From: Muscardinus avellanarius
Lineage: Eukaryota; Chordata; Mammalia; Rodentia; Gliridae
Assembly (NCBI GenBank): GCA_963383645.1
Contig: OY726571.1
Location: forward strand, 81,784,888 to 81,848,887
Direction of reading: 5' to 3'
Length of the DNA stretch: 64,000 bases
The notes under the pieces were generated by a model. It was given only the letters and a program-made list of their open reading frames with translations, was not told where the DNA came from and ran no database searches. Both the position numbers and the translations under genes were made by a program. Of the stretch, positions 31,888-44,700 are shown one piece after another (the first letter of the stretch is position 1; the number at the start of each line of letters is the position of its first letter).

Positions 31888-32245
31888 TTGGGGGACCACT
31901 GAGGGGACTGAACCCAGGGGCATTCTACCTCAAAGTTTTTATTTTTTGTTTTGAAAAAAGTTATTGAGAGTCTCACTAAATTGCCTTTTTTTTTTTTTTT
32001 TGGTGGTACTGGGGATGGAACCCAGGGGCCCTTCTACCTCCAGGCTATACTCCCAGACCTATTTTATATTTTATTTGGAAACAGGGTTTCATTAAGTTGT
32101 CAAGAGCCTCCTGTTGCAGCCTCCCAGGTACTGGGATTACAAGTCTGCACCACCACGCCGGGCAGTTGATGGTGTTCTTAAATCTGAAATCCTCCTGTCT
32201 TAGCCTCTCAAGTACTGCAATTACAGGCATGTACCACCACAATCA
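31888..32245 (-). mobile_element. Three SINE pieces in series
   Basis: A right-half fragment (31888-31985), a full but left-shortened dimer (31998-32165) and a left-half fragment (32170-32245). The middle piece appears to have inserted into the copy formed by the two outer pieces. Confidence 0.75.
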
Positions 32246-32585
32246 CCTTTATACTGGTATCTATATTGAAAAAAGGATATATATACACACACACACATAT
32301 ATATCCAGTATAGCTACATATAACTATATGAATACTTAGAAAGCAGTATTTATCACTATCTAGATATAAAAGCAGAACAAGCAAAATTACATACCTAGAT
32401 AAGTTTATAGAATATATCAAGATCATTTCAGCCTAACTAGCGGATGAGCTCATGGAATGTACTGATTTTAGTTTTAAGTAATAGAAACTCAACCTGAGAA
32501 AGAACCTAAGCAAAACAGAATTCTGTTGGTTTGTGTAACTGGAAGAGCTTACGTCAGCGTAGGTCTCTTATGATTTTATTTTTGT

Positions 32586-32768
32586 AGTACTCTGATGGAA
32601 CGGAGATATCTACCTTCAAGCTACATCCCCAGCCTGTTTTAATTTTTTGTTTGAAACAGTTGCTCAATCACTAAGTTGCTGAGGATCCTGCTAAACTGCT
32701 GAGGCTGGACCATCCTGTCATAACCTCCCAAGTACTGGGATTACAGGCCAGTGCTGCTTCCCAGCTCT
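32586..32768 (-). mobile_element. Dimeric SINE, old
   Basis: Recognisable by 'agctacatccccagcctg' and 'caagtactgggattacagg'. Confidence 0.75.
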
Positions 32769-32814
32769 AACTTCTGCCACTCCCCAGAGGCCGTGCTCCA
32801 GGAGTGTTTATGTT

Positions 32815-32992
32815 TGTTTATAGATTCAACCCAGGGGTGTTCTAACTCAAGAGCTATACCCCCAGCCCCATTTTGTTGTTTTTGAAACAGGGTCTCACTA
32901 TACTGCTGAGGCTGTCATTGAACCTGCATTCCTCATGTCACAGCCTTCCAAGTTCTGGCACACAAATGTGTGCCACTATGCCTGGCTGGGGG
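32815..32992 (-). mobile_element. Dimeric SINE, old
   Basis: 'gattcaacccaggggtgttc' through 'gtgccactatgcctggct'. Confidence 0.78.
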
Positions 32993-32999
32993 TCAGGTT

Positions 33000-34030
33000 T
33001 ATATGACTTTTTACCTTCATTCAAGTGGCAGAGATAAGGAGGGGTCACTGTCACAGCAACAACAGACCTGATTTAAGCAGCTTGAGTATGCCCTAAGACT
33101 TTACTATCCTGAGCAAATTCCTGTCTTTCAAAACTACTCCGATTTTCTCCACCTGCAAGACCCTGGCTCCCTACTTAGAAGAGCGCCAGATTCAGCAATA
33201 AGGGTCCACTTAGAATTCTGTACAAAAGATTTCTCCTTGTTTTCAGATTATTAACACAACTTTTTCAGACAAACAACTAAAACAAAGGAATCCTAAGAAA
33301 TAAAGGGTTTCAGAAAACTTAAGCATGGGCACAAAATGTAAACATCAGAACTACTCTGGGTCTCTTTTCTTCTCTAGGCTCTAATATCTGTTTCATGTCA
33401 TCAGTCATGACTGATGAGATCTCTCTAATCTCACTTTTTAAATGCCCACTGCTAGAGCAGAGGCTTCCTTTTGCAAGGGTCAACTACTTCCAGCCTTCCT
33501 CACATTTAACATTCTAATCTCTGCTTGGAGGTGATGATCACAGTTGATGACTCGGGACACAAGAAGCTTCAACTGATGAGTTTCTTTTTCCAAGTTTTCT
33601 TTTTCCAATGTAAAGAATCATTTCAGGAACTCTGTGGTGCGCATGTACACTGGGCATCTTTCCCTCTCCACTTGCCCAGACACTGGAGCACCATTTCTTT
33701 CAGTTATTTCTAGGGTACATGGCTAGTATTTTTGCTAGAAATACTTCTCACCTCAATGTTGGGATGTATAAGTTTTAAAAAGGAAAAAAAAAATGTGGAG
33801 GTAGCAGGCCCTGTCTAGTCACCCCTATGTGAACATCAGGGGTGGTAAAGTCAGCTTGAAACTGCCATTTTCTGGTTCTCTCCTCATCCAGTGACTTTTA
33901 CCCAATTACTCCCACCTTCTTCTCACAAGAAAAGCCACTTAAAACCCTGGGAATTACTCTGCTGGCAGAGCAAGCATATACAAATTTGAGAAAACAATAT
34001 AATAGAGGTGAATCAGTGCAACCATTTTTC
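33000..34030. other. Unassigned stretch
   Basis: No repeat or gene recognised. Confidence 0.45.
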
Positions 34031-34032
34031 CC

Positions 34033-34230
34033 CCGTTACTGGGGCTGGAACCCAGGGGCATTCTACCTCTAAGCTACAGCCTCAGCCCTATCTTTTAAAT
34101 TTTGAAACAAGGTCTCACTAAGTTGTGGAGGGCCTCACTGAACAACTGAGGCTCTTCCAAGAACATGCGATCACCATCTCAGCCTCCCAAGTACTGGGAT
34201 TACAAGCAGGTACCACCATGCCCACCTACT
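34033..34230 (-). mobile_element. Last SINE before the ZNF322 3' region
   Basis: A complete dimer; from here to 39.07 kb no further SINE is seen. Confidence 0.85.
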
Positions 34231-34669
34231 GCAAGCATTTTTATATCACCCCCCTCACACCACTCCAACCCAACAAATGAAAAGATGAGAGAAGAACTGG
34301 AGCCAAAGGTGAATTTTACTGCAAATTACAAATTCAAAATTTTTCCTAATTTTGAGGGTGACCAATTACTCATAAACAATAGCTGGTTTTGTTGCTGCTG
34401 CATTTTAGTCAAACTCCAAATACAGTCAACTCAAGCTACTGCCTCTTCCTTGTTATTTATGTAACAGTGGGAAGGCTCCAAAAGGATCCAATGTCCAGAG
34501 CATAGACAACACTTCTTCCAGGTTTCTATTCCTCTGTTTTAAGAACTTGTGAAATTCTAGAGATGGTCCAAAGGTTATCACCACTGGGCATAAGCATCAC
34601 AAAAGTATTTGCTTTCTTTTAATACAAGTGTGGGGAAAATGTTAGTTTCTCATAGTATAGTGAAGACAA

Positions 34670-37605
34670 GAATGGAGCCTTTCAGAACAAATGTTTATTT
34701 AAGAATTAAGGGAAAACAAAAGCATTAAAGAAGAGGAATACATCGACCGAAATACAATTTACTTCATTTGGTCTGAAATCTTGATTTACTCTAGCTACTT
34801 ACCTGAGGTAGATTTAGGTTGGCACTGCTTCAAGGGAACCTCCATCCATCCCAGAAGTTACTTTCTAGTTTTGGTTACAGGCTCCCAAGTGGTTCCTCTC
34901 CAACCTCAGGTTATGCTATATGAATAATACCAACACCTTTTTTCCCCCATAGTTAAAAGCTCTCAGACCTATTTCATATACCCAGAGTTCTCCATGTGAG
35001 GGATGGTTCATCATGAACTTACTTAAAGACTAGGGACAATTACCAGTAAGATTAGTTGCAAGAAGAGACAAGGCACTGCCCTGCTAATGATACCAATGTT
35101 GGCCCCTTCTCCAAGGTCTCTTTAGTGACTACTAAGTAGCCAAAAAGACTGATTTTCATTACTGCTGTGCCATACACCCAATACTATTTTAAGTATCAAA
35201 ATTGTCAAACTTATACTAGTGACAGGCATGATTTTTACCAGAGAAAAAATAATTTTGTGTTTTATTATATTGAGGAATTTCATGATACAAAAGCTATTTA
35301 TAAAAATTACAGAAACTTGTCAGATCAAATAAACTTACAGGATCTGTTTTCTAAAAAAAAAAAAAAAGACACCCTAGAATGAGAATCTTTATCATTACTA
35401 TGAGCTAAACCCATTGGCCCCAAGACTATCAGGATTCTCAGTCATCAGTATGACTACAGCGATATAAGGTGGTAATCAGCCAACTCCATGAATCCAAATG
35501 CCAGTGCCCTCTGGAGTTCAGGGATCTGGTAGGAAATATTAACCAAAAACAGAGGACTCTGACTAGTAACAAAATAAAAATTTTGTAAAGAGCCCCAAAC
35601 ACTGCAGGAATTTAAAGTATTTGTACGAAATGTCTTTTAATCTACAGGAGGAAAAAAATTGAAATATCATATATAAATCCACAGATTACAGTATTTCTAG
35701 AGAATGTTAAAGACAGTGATAATCATCCTATTCAACTGGAGATAAGTGCTTATCTTTAAAGCTCTTGTGAGTTTGCTACATACTTTTCCCTTCTAGTATT
35801 TAGAATCCTGCATTCCAAGCCAAATATATACCTTATATTGTGGTGATTGCAATCCTTTCCCTGGGATTAAAAGGTATTTTTCTCTTTCCTTGGCAGAACT
35901 GAAATAAATGAAAAAATTATCATTATGAGGCTTGATTTGCTATCAACAGCAGGGTAATGAAGTAAAAAGAAAGCCAGCTTTGGACTTGGGATACTCAAAA
36001 GGAAAAGTCTTGCTCATTATTCATAACACATCATATTTCTTTGATTCTGTGCCCACCCAGGTTTCAACTTTTCTTTCAATCTTTCCCTAGCTGTTATTCA
36101 GCTGGGAACCAACTGAAGGTTTCTATCACTGAAAGAGATAAGTCAAGTCACAAAAAATGGGTCCTAACCACATCATAACCATTACCCTGGAATTCGGATT
36201 GAGTTGAAAAGAAATGACTATAAATTTGAAATTTCAATACCGGTGATAACTGAGAAGATATTTTAGGAAAAGAGAAAATGTGTGGGTATGCCTCAACACA
36301 TACTAAAAGCTAGGCATTTTGCCTTCTTATGAGGTTGATTCTACAAAGAGAAACTGCTGGAAGAGTTCTGGTCAGGAATAAACCACTCCCTAAGCTTCTT
36401 AGTTCTTTTCAAAGCCAGCAAAGGTTTTCTATATTATTACCAACACACTAGTCCCAGTCTAGCCAAGAAAAAAAATTCAAAAACGGAGGCAAAATTAATA
36501 TACTTCTTTCACCCAACAGTAACACATGCCATATCTTCTATTACAAGGCTACAGTCCATTCTTTTATTGGATTTCTGAATTTTAAAAAGTGAAAGTAAAG
36601 CAATCATTAAGTGGTTCAGATAAAAGAAAAGCATCTTTACCTGAGTTACCCATTAGGTCTACTCTGACCTGCTCGAGTACTTCTCGGAACAAGATTCTGA
36701 GTATCTAAAAAACTATTTCCATATTGACTCCATTTAAAGTTCTACCATATGGGTCAACTAATTAAGAGAACAGTTCCTCTCATACATGTTATATGTACAC
36801 AGATTCTCAATCACCATCAGATTTCTCACTGGAGAAAACTCTGCAGAATGGTTTTTTGGGGGCCCAATACGATAGAAGAAAAGTTTTTTTTTAATCCGGC
36901 TCTAGGTATTTATCAGTTTTATTCACTTATGTGAGTTCCCTGATGTACCACAAGAGCTGACCATTGACAAGTTTTTCTCATTCAGACACTTGTAAGGTCT
37001 TTCTTCAGATTGTTTTTTGGTGCAAACCCAAGTAAGGCTCTCCAACTAATGTTTTTGCCACACTCAAGACAAATATACAATTTTTTCACCAGTATGGCTT
37101 CTCTGATATATGTAAGAAAGTCAGAGTTCTATTAGAAGTTCTTTTCCACACTTGTTGGGGCTTCTCCCCAGGGTGAGTTTCTGATGTCCAATGAGATGTA
37201 CACCCTCTGAAGCACTGTTCACACTGAAGGCATTTAGCAAGTGGGCTCTCTGGTGTGAATTCTTTTGCAATGAGGAGGGGTATTGCTAGAAAGCTCCATA
37301 TTCATTGCATGTGTAAGGTTTCCTACTGTATGAATCCTTTTGTGAGAGATTAAGTCTGAGCTCAGACTAAAGATTTTCAAAAACTCAGGGCATTTGTTGC
37401 GTCTCTCAATGGAGTGACTGATAAAGGGATTTTCTTAGGGCAGCTTTCTGGGTAAAGCACTTCTCATATTTCCTATAAATTCCAAGCTTTCTGTTCCCAC
37501 TGAAGTATGAGATCTGAGCAAAGATTGAAATTTGCCTAGGATTCTTCATCTTAGTGAGTCCTCTGACATGTACATTCATTTTTTATGGTATCATAACTTG
37601 TCTGG
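34670..37605 (-). other. ZNF322: Probable ZNF322 3'UTR
   Basis: About 2.9 kb with no interspersed repeat between the stop codon and a minus-strand AATAAA at 34695-34700. The absence of SINEs in an otherwise SINE-packed region fits a long, constrained 3'UTR. The true cleavage site is not known. Confidence 0.5.
36900..37600 (-). pseudogene. Decayed C2H2 zinc-finger units 3' of the ZNF322 stop
   Basis: Beyond the stop codon the minus strand still shows finger-like codons, for example KCLQCEQCF...THPGEK (37161-37231) with stops and a small indel, and linker-like 'ggcttctccccag' blocks. The ancestral protein therefore probably had a longer finger array. Confidence 0.75.
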
Positions 37606-38814
37606 TCAAGATGTTTGTGAGGCTTCTGATGCATGGGGAGGGCTGAGTTCAAGACCTCTCTCACCCACATTACAGATATATGGTTTTTCAGCAATGTGTA
37701 CTGCCTGATGTTGGAGAAGGGCTGTGCCTTGGTGGAAGGTTTTGTCACACACACTGTATTTGTAATGTAACTCCTCTGTTTGAGTTCTCATTTTCTGTTG
37801 GGCAACAAAGTCCATACCTAGGAGGAAGCCACTCTCACAAGTGGACCACTGATGTGGTTTCTCTTCCATGTGAATTCTCTGATGTACAATAAGGTCTGAG
37901 CTGCAGCTGAAACTTTTCTCATATTCAAGGCATTTGAAAGTGTGAGTATGTGTTGCTTGGTGCCTGATGAGGTTGGCACTCCGGGTAAAGCTCCTCATAC
38001 ACTCCAAGCATTTATACGGCTTCTCACCTGTGTGGACTCTCTGGTGCACAATAAGGTCTGACTTCTGGCCAAAGCATTTCTCACAGGCACCACACTTATA
38101 GGGCTTCTCCCCAGTATGAACTCTTTTATGTACAATGAAGGCTGAACGGTGACGATAACTTTTCTCACACTTATTACATTTGTAGGGTCTTTCACCAGTA
38201 TGAGTTCTCTGGTGGCTAATGAGATCTGATTTCCCACTAAAAGCTTTTTCACATTCCAGACACTTAAATGGTTTCTCACCTGTGTGAGTTCTCCGGTGCC
38301 TTATGAGGTTTGTACTTCGACTGAAGCATTTATCACACTCACTACAAAGATACGGTTTCTCGCCTGTATGGCTTCGCTGGTGGACAAGCAGATCAGAGCT
38401 CTGACCAAAATTCTTACCACAAATGTCACATGTATAGAATTTTTTACCTGCATGTGTTCTCTGGTGTCCTGAAAGGGCTAAGTGGTGCCAAAAACTCTTC
38501 TCACATTTGCTACATTTATAAGGTTTCTCATAACTGTGGATCCTCTGGTGTGAAATAAGATCTGAGCTTTGGATGAAGGTTTTCTCACACATATCACATC
38601 TATAAGGTTTCTCCCCAGTATGGGTTCTCTCACACATAATAAGAGCTAAGTTTTCACAGAGGTTTTGTTCACGTTCAAGGCACTGGTATATATGATTATC
38701 TATCTGAGTAATGTCATGCACATGAATAAAAATATTTTTACCCTTTTGAGGGCATACATAATATAGTTTCCTTTTTTGAGTTCTCTGATTACATCTCTCT
38801 TCTGAAATGTACAT
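37606..38814 (-). CDS. ZNF322: ZNF322, C2H2 zinc-finger protein
   Basis: A single-exon 402-codon frame, the length I recall for mammalian ZNF322 (mouse Zfp322a), a nuclear DNA-binding regulator tied in the literature to MAPK-pathway reporter activity. About eight canonical fingers (CX2C...HX3H joined by TGEKP-type linkers) run from residue about 72 to 300. Flanking units are degenerate: the first (CLEREQN) lacks its second Cys, finger 9 has Cys-to-Tyr (CLEYEK), and the last units lack zinc ligands. No KRAB or SCAN domain is present. The exon begins at 38996, where the minus strand shows acceptor TTTGTCTCACAG. Upstream non-coding exons probably lie at 47.7 and 51.4 kb. MYISEERCNQRTQKRK is taken as the N-terminus. 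Confidence 0.95.
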   Translation of the reverse strand: MYISEERCNQRTQKRKLYYVCPQKGKNIFIHVHDITQIDNHIYQCLEREQNLCENLALIMCERTHTGEKPYRCDMCEKTFIQSSDLISHQRIHSYEKPYKCSKCEKSFWHHLALSGHQRTHAGKKFYTCDICGKNFGQSSDLLVHQRSHTGEKPYLCSECDKCFSRSTNLIRHRRTHTGEKPFKCLECEKAFSGKSDLISHQRTHTGERPYKCNKCEKSYRHRSAFIVHKRVHTGEKPYKCGACEKCFGQKSDLIVHQRVHTGEKPYKCLECMRSFTRSANLIRHQATHTHTFKCLEYEKSFSCSSDLIVHQRIHMEEKPHQWSTCESGFLLGMDFVAQQKMRTQTEELHYKYSVCDKTFHQGTALLQHQAVHIAEKPYICNVGERGLELSPPHASEASQTS

Positions 38815-38995
38815 TTTCTATGGCTCTCTCCTAGGGAGTTTTCCACTGGTCTTCTTGACCCATAATTGTCTTGGTAGTCATTTTCTTGGTAAAAACGTGG
38901 AAGATGCATCTGTTTCAAGCCTTTCTGTCATAAGTACTTTGCTTGTACAAGTTTCCAGCATCATGCACATTCATTTTCTATTTGATATTTCCAAA

Positions 38996-39010
38996 CCTGT
39001 GAGACAAAGT
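38996..39010 (-). other. Splice acceptor of the ZNF322 coding exon
   Basis: The minus strand reads a pyrimidine-rich 'ctttgtctcacag' just before 38996, about 180 nt before the start codon. It provides the 5' boundary of the terminal exon. Confidence 0.55.
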
Positions 39011-39068
39011 AGAAATATTATTTTTATTCCTATAACTAACAAGCCTCAAAATTAAAGTCACTGTAGAA

Positions 39069-39249
39069 AGCCGGGCGTGGTGACGCACACTTGTAATCCC
39101 CATGCTTGGGAGGCTGAGACAGGAGGATCGCGCAGGTTCAAAGCCAGCCTCAGCTGGCTTAAGAGACCCTGTTTCCAAATAAAATATAAAATAGGTCTGG
39201 GAGGGTAGCCTTGAAGTAGAAGGCCCCTGGGTTCCATCCCCAGTACCAC

Positions 39250-39281
<32 letters not shown>
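39069..39281 (+). mobile_element. Dimeric SINE with 33-base A-tail
   Basis: Flanked by target duplications 'agtcactgtagaaa' / 'agttactgcagaaa'. The long pure tail suggests a recent insertion. Confidence 0.92.
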
Positions 39282-39284
<3 letters not shown>

Positions 39285-39536
39285 ACTGCAGAAAATAAAA
39301 GACAGAAATTCTATATAAGAATTTATATAGAATTCTTCTGGGTTTTGCATGCACTGGGTACACTTAGCCAAAATGCCTGAGAACAGACTGTTTTGGATTT
39401 CAGTTTTTCAGACTTGTGGATATCTAAGTGTATATATGTGATATCTTGAATTCAAGTTTAAACACAAAATTAATTTATATTTTATTTATACCTTAGACAT
39501 ACAGTCTGAAGGCAATTTTATACAATATTCTTTTTT

Positions 39537-39742
39537 TGTGTGGGTCTGGGGATGGAACCCAGAGGCAATTGACCACCGATCTACACCCCCTGCCTTATTT
39601 TTTATTCTTTATTTTGAAACAGGATCTCACTAAGTTGCAGAGGGCCTCACTAAGTAGCTGAGGCTGTCCGCAAACCGCAATCCTCCAGTCTCAGCCTCCC
39701 AAATGCTGGGATTACAAGCATGTGCCAACATGCCCGGATTAC
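39537..39742 (-). mobile_element. Dimeric SINE
   Basis: Complete, 'gggtctggggatggaaccc' to 'ccaacatgcccgg'. Confidence 0.88.
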
Positions 39743-40105
39743 AATATTCTTAATAATTTTGTGCATGAAACAAAGTTTTGTTGGGTCTAACTTTCATGGC
39801 ATTATGTTGGCACTCAAAAAGTTTCAGATTTTGGAGCATTTGGATTCAGGATTTATGGGTTAGGAATGCTCAACCTGTATTTAGTTTTCCTCTCCACTAA
39901 TATAAAAATGACTGGCGAGACACATCCCAGGAAGATGGTGACTGAGGGCAGCAGCACATATCAATCCTGCTGATATCCAATCTCCACTGTCTCAAAAACA
40001 ATGTTCTACAAAGCCAGAAAATACTATCAGTAGGGAAATAAAAACAATAGAAACAAGGGACAGGTTAGAAAAAGTTCCGAAGACTGATCAGAAAGCAGAA
40101 AAGAG

Positions 40106-40313
40106 CCAGGCGTGGTGGCGCACGCTTGTAATCCCGGCATTCGGGAGGCTGAGACCTGGAGGATCACGGTTCGCGGACAGCCTCAGCTACTTAGTGAGGC
40201 CCTCTGCAACTCAGTGAGACCTGGTTTCAAAATAAAGAATAAAAAATAGGGCAGGGGGTGTAGCTCAGAGGTCAAATGCCCCTGGGTTCCATCCCAGACC
40301 CACCCACACACAC
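40106..40313 (+). mobile_element. SINE inserted in the L1 5'UTR
   Basis: Target duplication 'aaagcagaaaag' on both sides (ending 40104; again at about 40322-40333). Confidence 0.92.
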
Positions 40314-40333
40314 ACAAAAAAAAAGCAGAAAAG

Positions 40334-41105
40334 AAACCCGCCCACTATGGTGGCGGAGCTATCTTGCCTCACAGCACCCAACTCCAGAGACAAAAAGGAA
40401 AACAACCAAGGACCTGAAGTGAGCAGTGGCAGACCATTGGGGGTAGTAAGCCATCAGGTTTTCCTGCACAAACACTCGTTACAACTTCCAGCAGTGGCAG
40501 CTGAGCTCACCACACTCTCCAGAGATCAGGAGCGGAGCTCAATACCAGAAAAGAAACCTGCCTGCCTCACTGCCGAGGACACCATGGTGGCTCCATCTTG
40601 CCTCACTGCACCTGAATCCAGGGATGATCAGGAAAACATCCAAGGACCTGAAGTAAGCAGTGGTAGATCACTGGAATTGTAACTCATCAGTTCATCCTGC
40701 ACAAATACCAGCTACAACCTGCAACAGTGCAGGCCAAGCCCACCACGCCCTCCAGAGATCCAGACTGGCGCCCACCAAAACCGTAAGTGATGCCGTGTTC
40801 CCTACAGTAGAACCCCTAGCGCAGCGCTTCTCAGGGACTCACGCAACAATAATAAATGCCCTGGGTCTGATATTTTGCAGTTCAACCAAGCGAAGGAGGA
40901 GGTAGAGTCTACAACCTGCAGCAATGGTGGCTGTGCTCACCACACCCTCCAGAGATCCAGAGCTGTGTTCAATAACACCGTAAGTGAAGTCGCGGTTCCT
41001 GCGAGAGAACGCTCAGCGTGGTGCTCCCAGGGACTCGCTCAGCCACGATAAACTCCACGGGTCTGAGACTTTGCAGTTCAACTCTGAGAGATGGGCATAG
41101 AGTCT
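40334..41105 (+). repeat. Tandem monomer-like units in the L1 5'UTR
   Basis: Units of about 220-230 bp start at 40334 ('aaacccg') and 40554 ('aaacctg'), sharing 'accaaggacctgaagt-agcagtgg' and 'ctccagagatc'. A second periodicity of 197 bp is set by 'gtaagtga' at 40783 and 40980. Tandem promoter monomers are known for some rodent L1s. Confidence 0.75.
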
Positions 41106-41531
41106 GCTGTTGAAGTTTAGACAGACTCAGGCTCTGATTTGAAAGTTTGGGGAGAGACCTATGCTTAACACTAGACTTAACTAGTAAGATCTCCGAGATC
41201 AACACAGACCACCCAATCGTGGTGAATGGGGAGAAGTCAGGCCAGCTCAGCCCTAGCTGTGGAGAACAGAGACTCTTACATTGAGTGTGGTCTCAGAGGC
41301 ATATGCCACCTACAGAAGCAGGGAGAGACCGACTCCAAATCTATAGAAAGTGTGGAGCCCCATCGATACTGACCCTCTGCATAGACTAAGAAAGACTCAG
41401 AGAACCAGGCTTACAGCAGGAAAGGTGCTGGTGGCACTTGGTATCCACACAGAGAGACTGTAGAGGCCTTGTCAGCTGAATAGTCATTTATTTGCAGAGT
41501 TACATTAATTTGTTTTGTTTTTTTTTTTTGG

Positions 41532-41752
41532 TGGTTTTGTTTTTTTTTGGTGGTACTGAGGGTGGAACCCAGGGGCTCTTCTACCTCTAGGCTACACTCC
41601 CAGACCTATTTCATATTTTATTTGGAAACAAGGTCTCACTAAGTTGCTGAGAGCCTCACTAAGTAGCTGAGGCTGGCTTCAGACCTGTGCGATCCTCCTG
41701 TCTCAGCCTCCCAAGTGCAGAAATTACAAGCGTGCGCCACCACGCCCGGCTT
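41532..41752 (-). mobile_element. SINE inserted in the L1 5'UTR
   Basis: Full dimer flanked by 'tt(a/g)atttgtttt' duplications at about 41507 and 41754. Confidence 0.88.
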
Positions 41753-44700
41753 GTTGATTTGTTTTTTTGTTCATTAGTTTTTGTGTGAGTGTGTAGGTCT
41801 GCTTTTTTTTAACTTTCTTCCCAAAGCTTCTCCCAAGCTTCTTCCTTTGTACATATCTACCCTCTTTTCTTTTTTCTATTTTTTCTCTCTTCTTCTTTCT
41901 TCCTTATCTTGTATTAAATCCACTTCATATTACTATAGCAGAAACTCTACATTGGTTACTAGAATACTACTAAATTTCACTATCTCTAATCTCTAGTATA
42001 TACTACTTTACCAAACTCATACTCTCATTCTATTCAATCCTATCTGAGGCTTTACCCTATTCTTCCATTTACAACTTCACTTCCCTCCTTACTCAACCTT
42101 CACTGTTGAATACAATACAACTTGCCCTTGGATATACCAGCTGACACCTAGAGGCTGAGAGAAATCTATCAAAAGCAACAAATACAAACTTCTGAAATTA
42201 TGAGAAGGAATAACAAGAAAGCAATGAGTTCCCCAAACACCACAATAACAGAACCTGACAACAGAATTGCAGAGATCTCCAGAAGGTTAAATCAGGAGTG
42301 TAAGTATAGAAATAATACAGGACTTCCAGAAAGAATTTAAGAGAGTCTGAAAGAAATAAAGGATACAATCACTGAAGTGAAGGCATCAATGCAAACTATA
42401 AACAATCAATCATACCACATGAAGAATAGAATCTCACTTCTAGAAGATGATTACTCCAAAAATGAATGCATAGTATATAACTCAGAAAAAACGATTAGAC
42501 AGCATTAAATGGACATTGAAGAAATATGGGTCCTCTTTAAAAGAGCTAACCTAAGAATAATTGGTATAGAGGAGAAAAGAAAAGGTGAAACCAAAGGGCT
42601 CAACAATATTTTCAAAGAAGTAATATCAGAAAAATTTCCAAACATATAGCAAGAGGTTGATACACAGGTATATGAAACTTATAGAACCCCCTTTAGACTA
42701 GATCAGAGAAAAGGTTCCCCACACCACATAATAGTAAAACTGACCAATATAGAAGCCAAGGAGAGAGAATCTTAAGGGCAACAAAAACAAAAGACCAAGT
42801 GACATTCAGAGGCAAACCAATTAGAATCACTCCAGACTTCCCAGACCAAGTCATGAAAGCCAGAAGGGCCTGGAGTAGCATATTCCAAACTCTGAAAGCA
42901 AACAACTTGCAGCCCAAAATTTCCTACACCGCAAAACTGTCTCTGAAATTATATGGGGAAATAAAAACCTTCCATGACAAAGAGAAGCTGAAGGAAATTT
43001 ATGTCTTCAAAACCAGCACTAGGGAAAATACTCAAAGAGATTAACTGCAAAGAAGAAATAAGTAATACATGCCAGAACCAGAGAAACAAGAATTTCCATC
43101 TAGCAAACAACTAAGCAAAGAACAACAAATACTATTTCAAACAGATGCTAAGTCTCAACATGTTAGGAATTAAAAATCAACTCTCAATAATCACACTGAA
43201 CGCAAATGGCCTCAACGCTCCAATAAAAAGACATAAAGTGGCAAAATGGATTAAAAACCAGAATCCATCTAACTGCTGCCTGCAAGAAACACACCTTACA
43301 AGTAAAGACAGTAACAAACTTAAGGTAAAGGGCTAGAGCAAGATAATTCATGCCAATGAAACTCACCGACAAGCAGGAATAGCAAATATATGTTAGACAA
43401 GTTAGACTTCAAGTCTAAGCTTATTAGAAGAGGCAAAGCAGGTCTTTTTCTCCCCCCTGGTAAAAAGAACAAGCCAGCAAAAGGAAATAACGATAGTCAA
43501 CAATTTATACCTCAAACATAGGTGCAACTACTTTCATAAACCAAACTCTTTGTGACAGTAAGTCACACATAAATCCCAACATATTTACTGGGAGACTTCA
43601 ACACCCCTCTCACACCATTAGACCAATCTTCTAGATAAAAGGTCAGTAAAGATTTAGCCTTAGATCTAAAGAACACCATTAATCAATATGTGACCTGTTA
43701 GACACATATAAAATATTCCACCCAAAAACAGCAGAGTTAACATTTTTTCTGCTGCTCACGGAAACTTCTCCAAAATAGATCATATCCTGAGCAACAAAGT
43801 GAGCACTAGCAAATTCAAAAAATGACATTCTTTACTGTGTCTTTTCAGACCTTAATAAAATGAAACTTGAAATCAACTATAAGACCCAGAGAAACCACAT
43901 AAATATGTGGAGACTGAACACCACACTGCTGAATGAAGAATGGGTCATAGAAGAAATAAGGAGTGAAGTCAAGAAATTTCTAGAAACAAATGAAAATAGA
44001 GATACAACATATCAAAACCTCTGGGACACTTTGAAGGCAGTATTAAGAAAAAGTCATAGCACTGAGTGCTCAGATAAGAAAAACAGAAAATTATCAAATA
44101 AATAACCTAATAACATACCTCAAAGCCCTTGAAAACAGGAACAATCTAACCCCAATGCCAGTAGAAGACAGGAAATTACTAAAATCGGAGCAGAAATCAA
44201 CAAAGTAGATAATTTAAAAACAATACAGAAAATCAACAAAACCAAAAGAAGCTGGTTTCTCAAAAAAATCAACAAGATATATAAACCACTAGCCAACCTA
44301 ACAAAACAAACAAAAAAAAGAGAACACAAATTCTGAAGGTAAGAAATGGAGGAGATATCACTACTGACAGTGTAGAAATCCAGAGGATTATCAGAAATTA
44401 CTTTGAAAAACTATACTCCAACAAAATGGAAAATCTAGAGAAAACTAAAAACTTTCTAGATAAATATAACCTGCCTAAACTGAGTCAAGAAGATATACAA
44501 AACTTAAGCCAACCAATAGCAATCAAAGAGATTGAAACAGCAATAAAAAACTTACCATCAAAGAAAAGGCCAGGGCCAGATGAATTTTATAAAACCTTTA
44601 TAAAAGAGCTAATCCTGATACTCCTCAATCTATTTTGTGAAATAGAAAAAAAGAAACTCTCCCAAATACATTCTATGAAGCCAACATCATATTAATACCA

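Noticed and set aside
37995..38279. 94-codon minus-strand frame inside ZNF322
   Set aside because: An alternate frame of the zinc-finger repeats, which generate long shadow frames because the finger period is a multiple of three.
40347..40682. 111-codon frame with an internal repeat
   Set aside because: It is the L1 5'UTR monomer read as protein; the apparent protein repeat reflects tandem DNA units.
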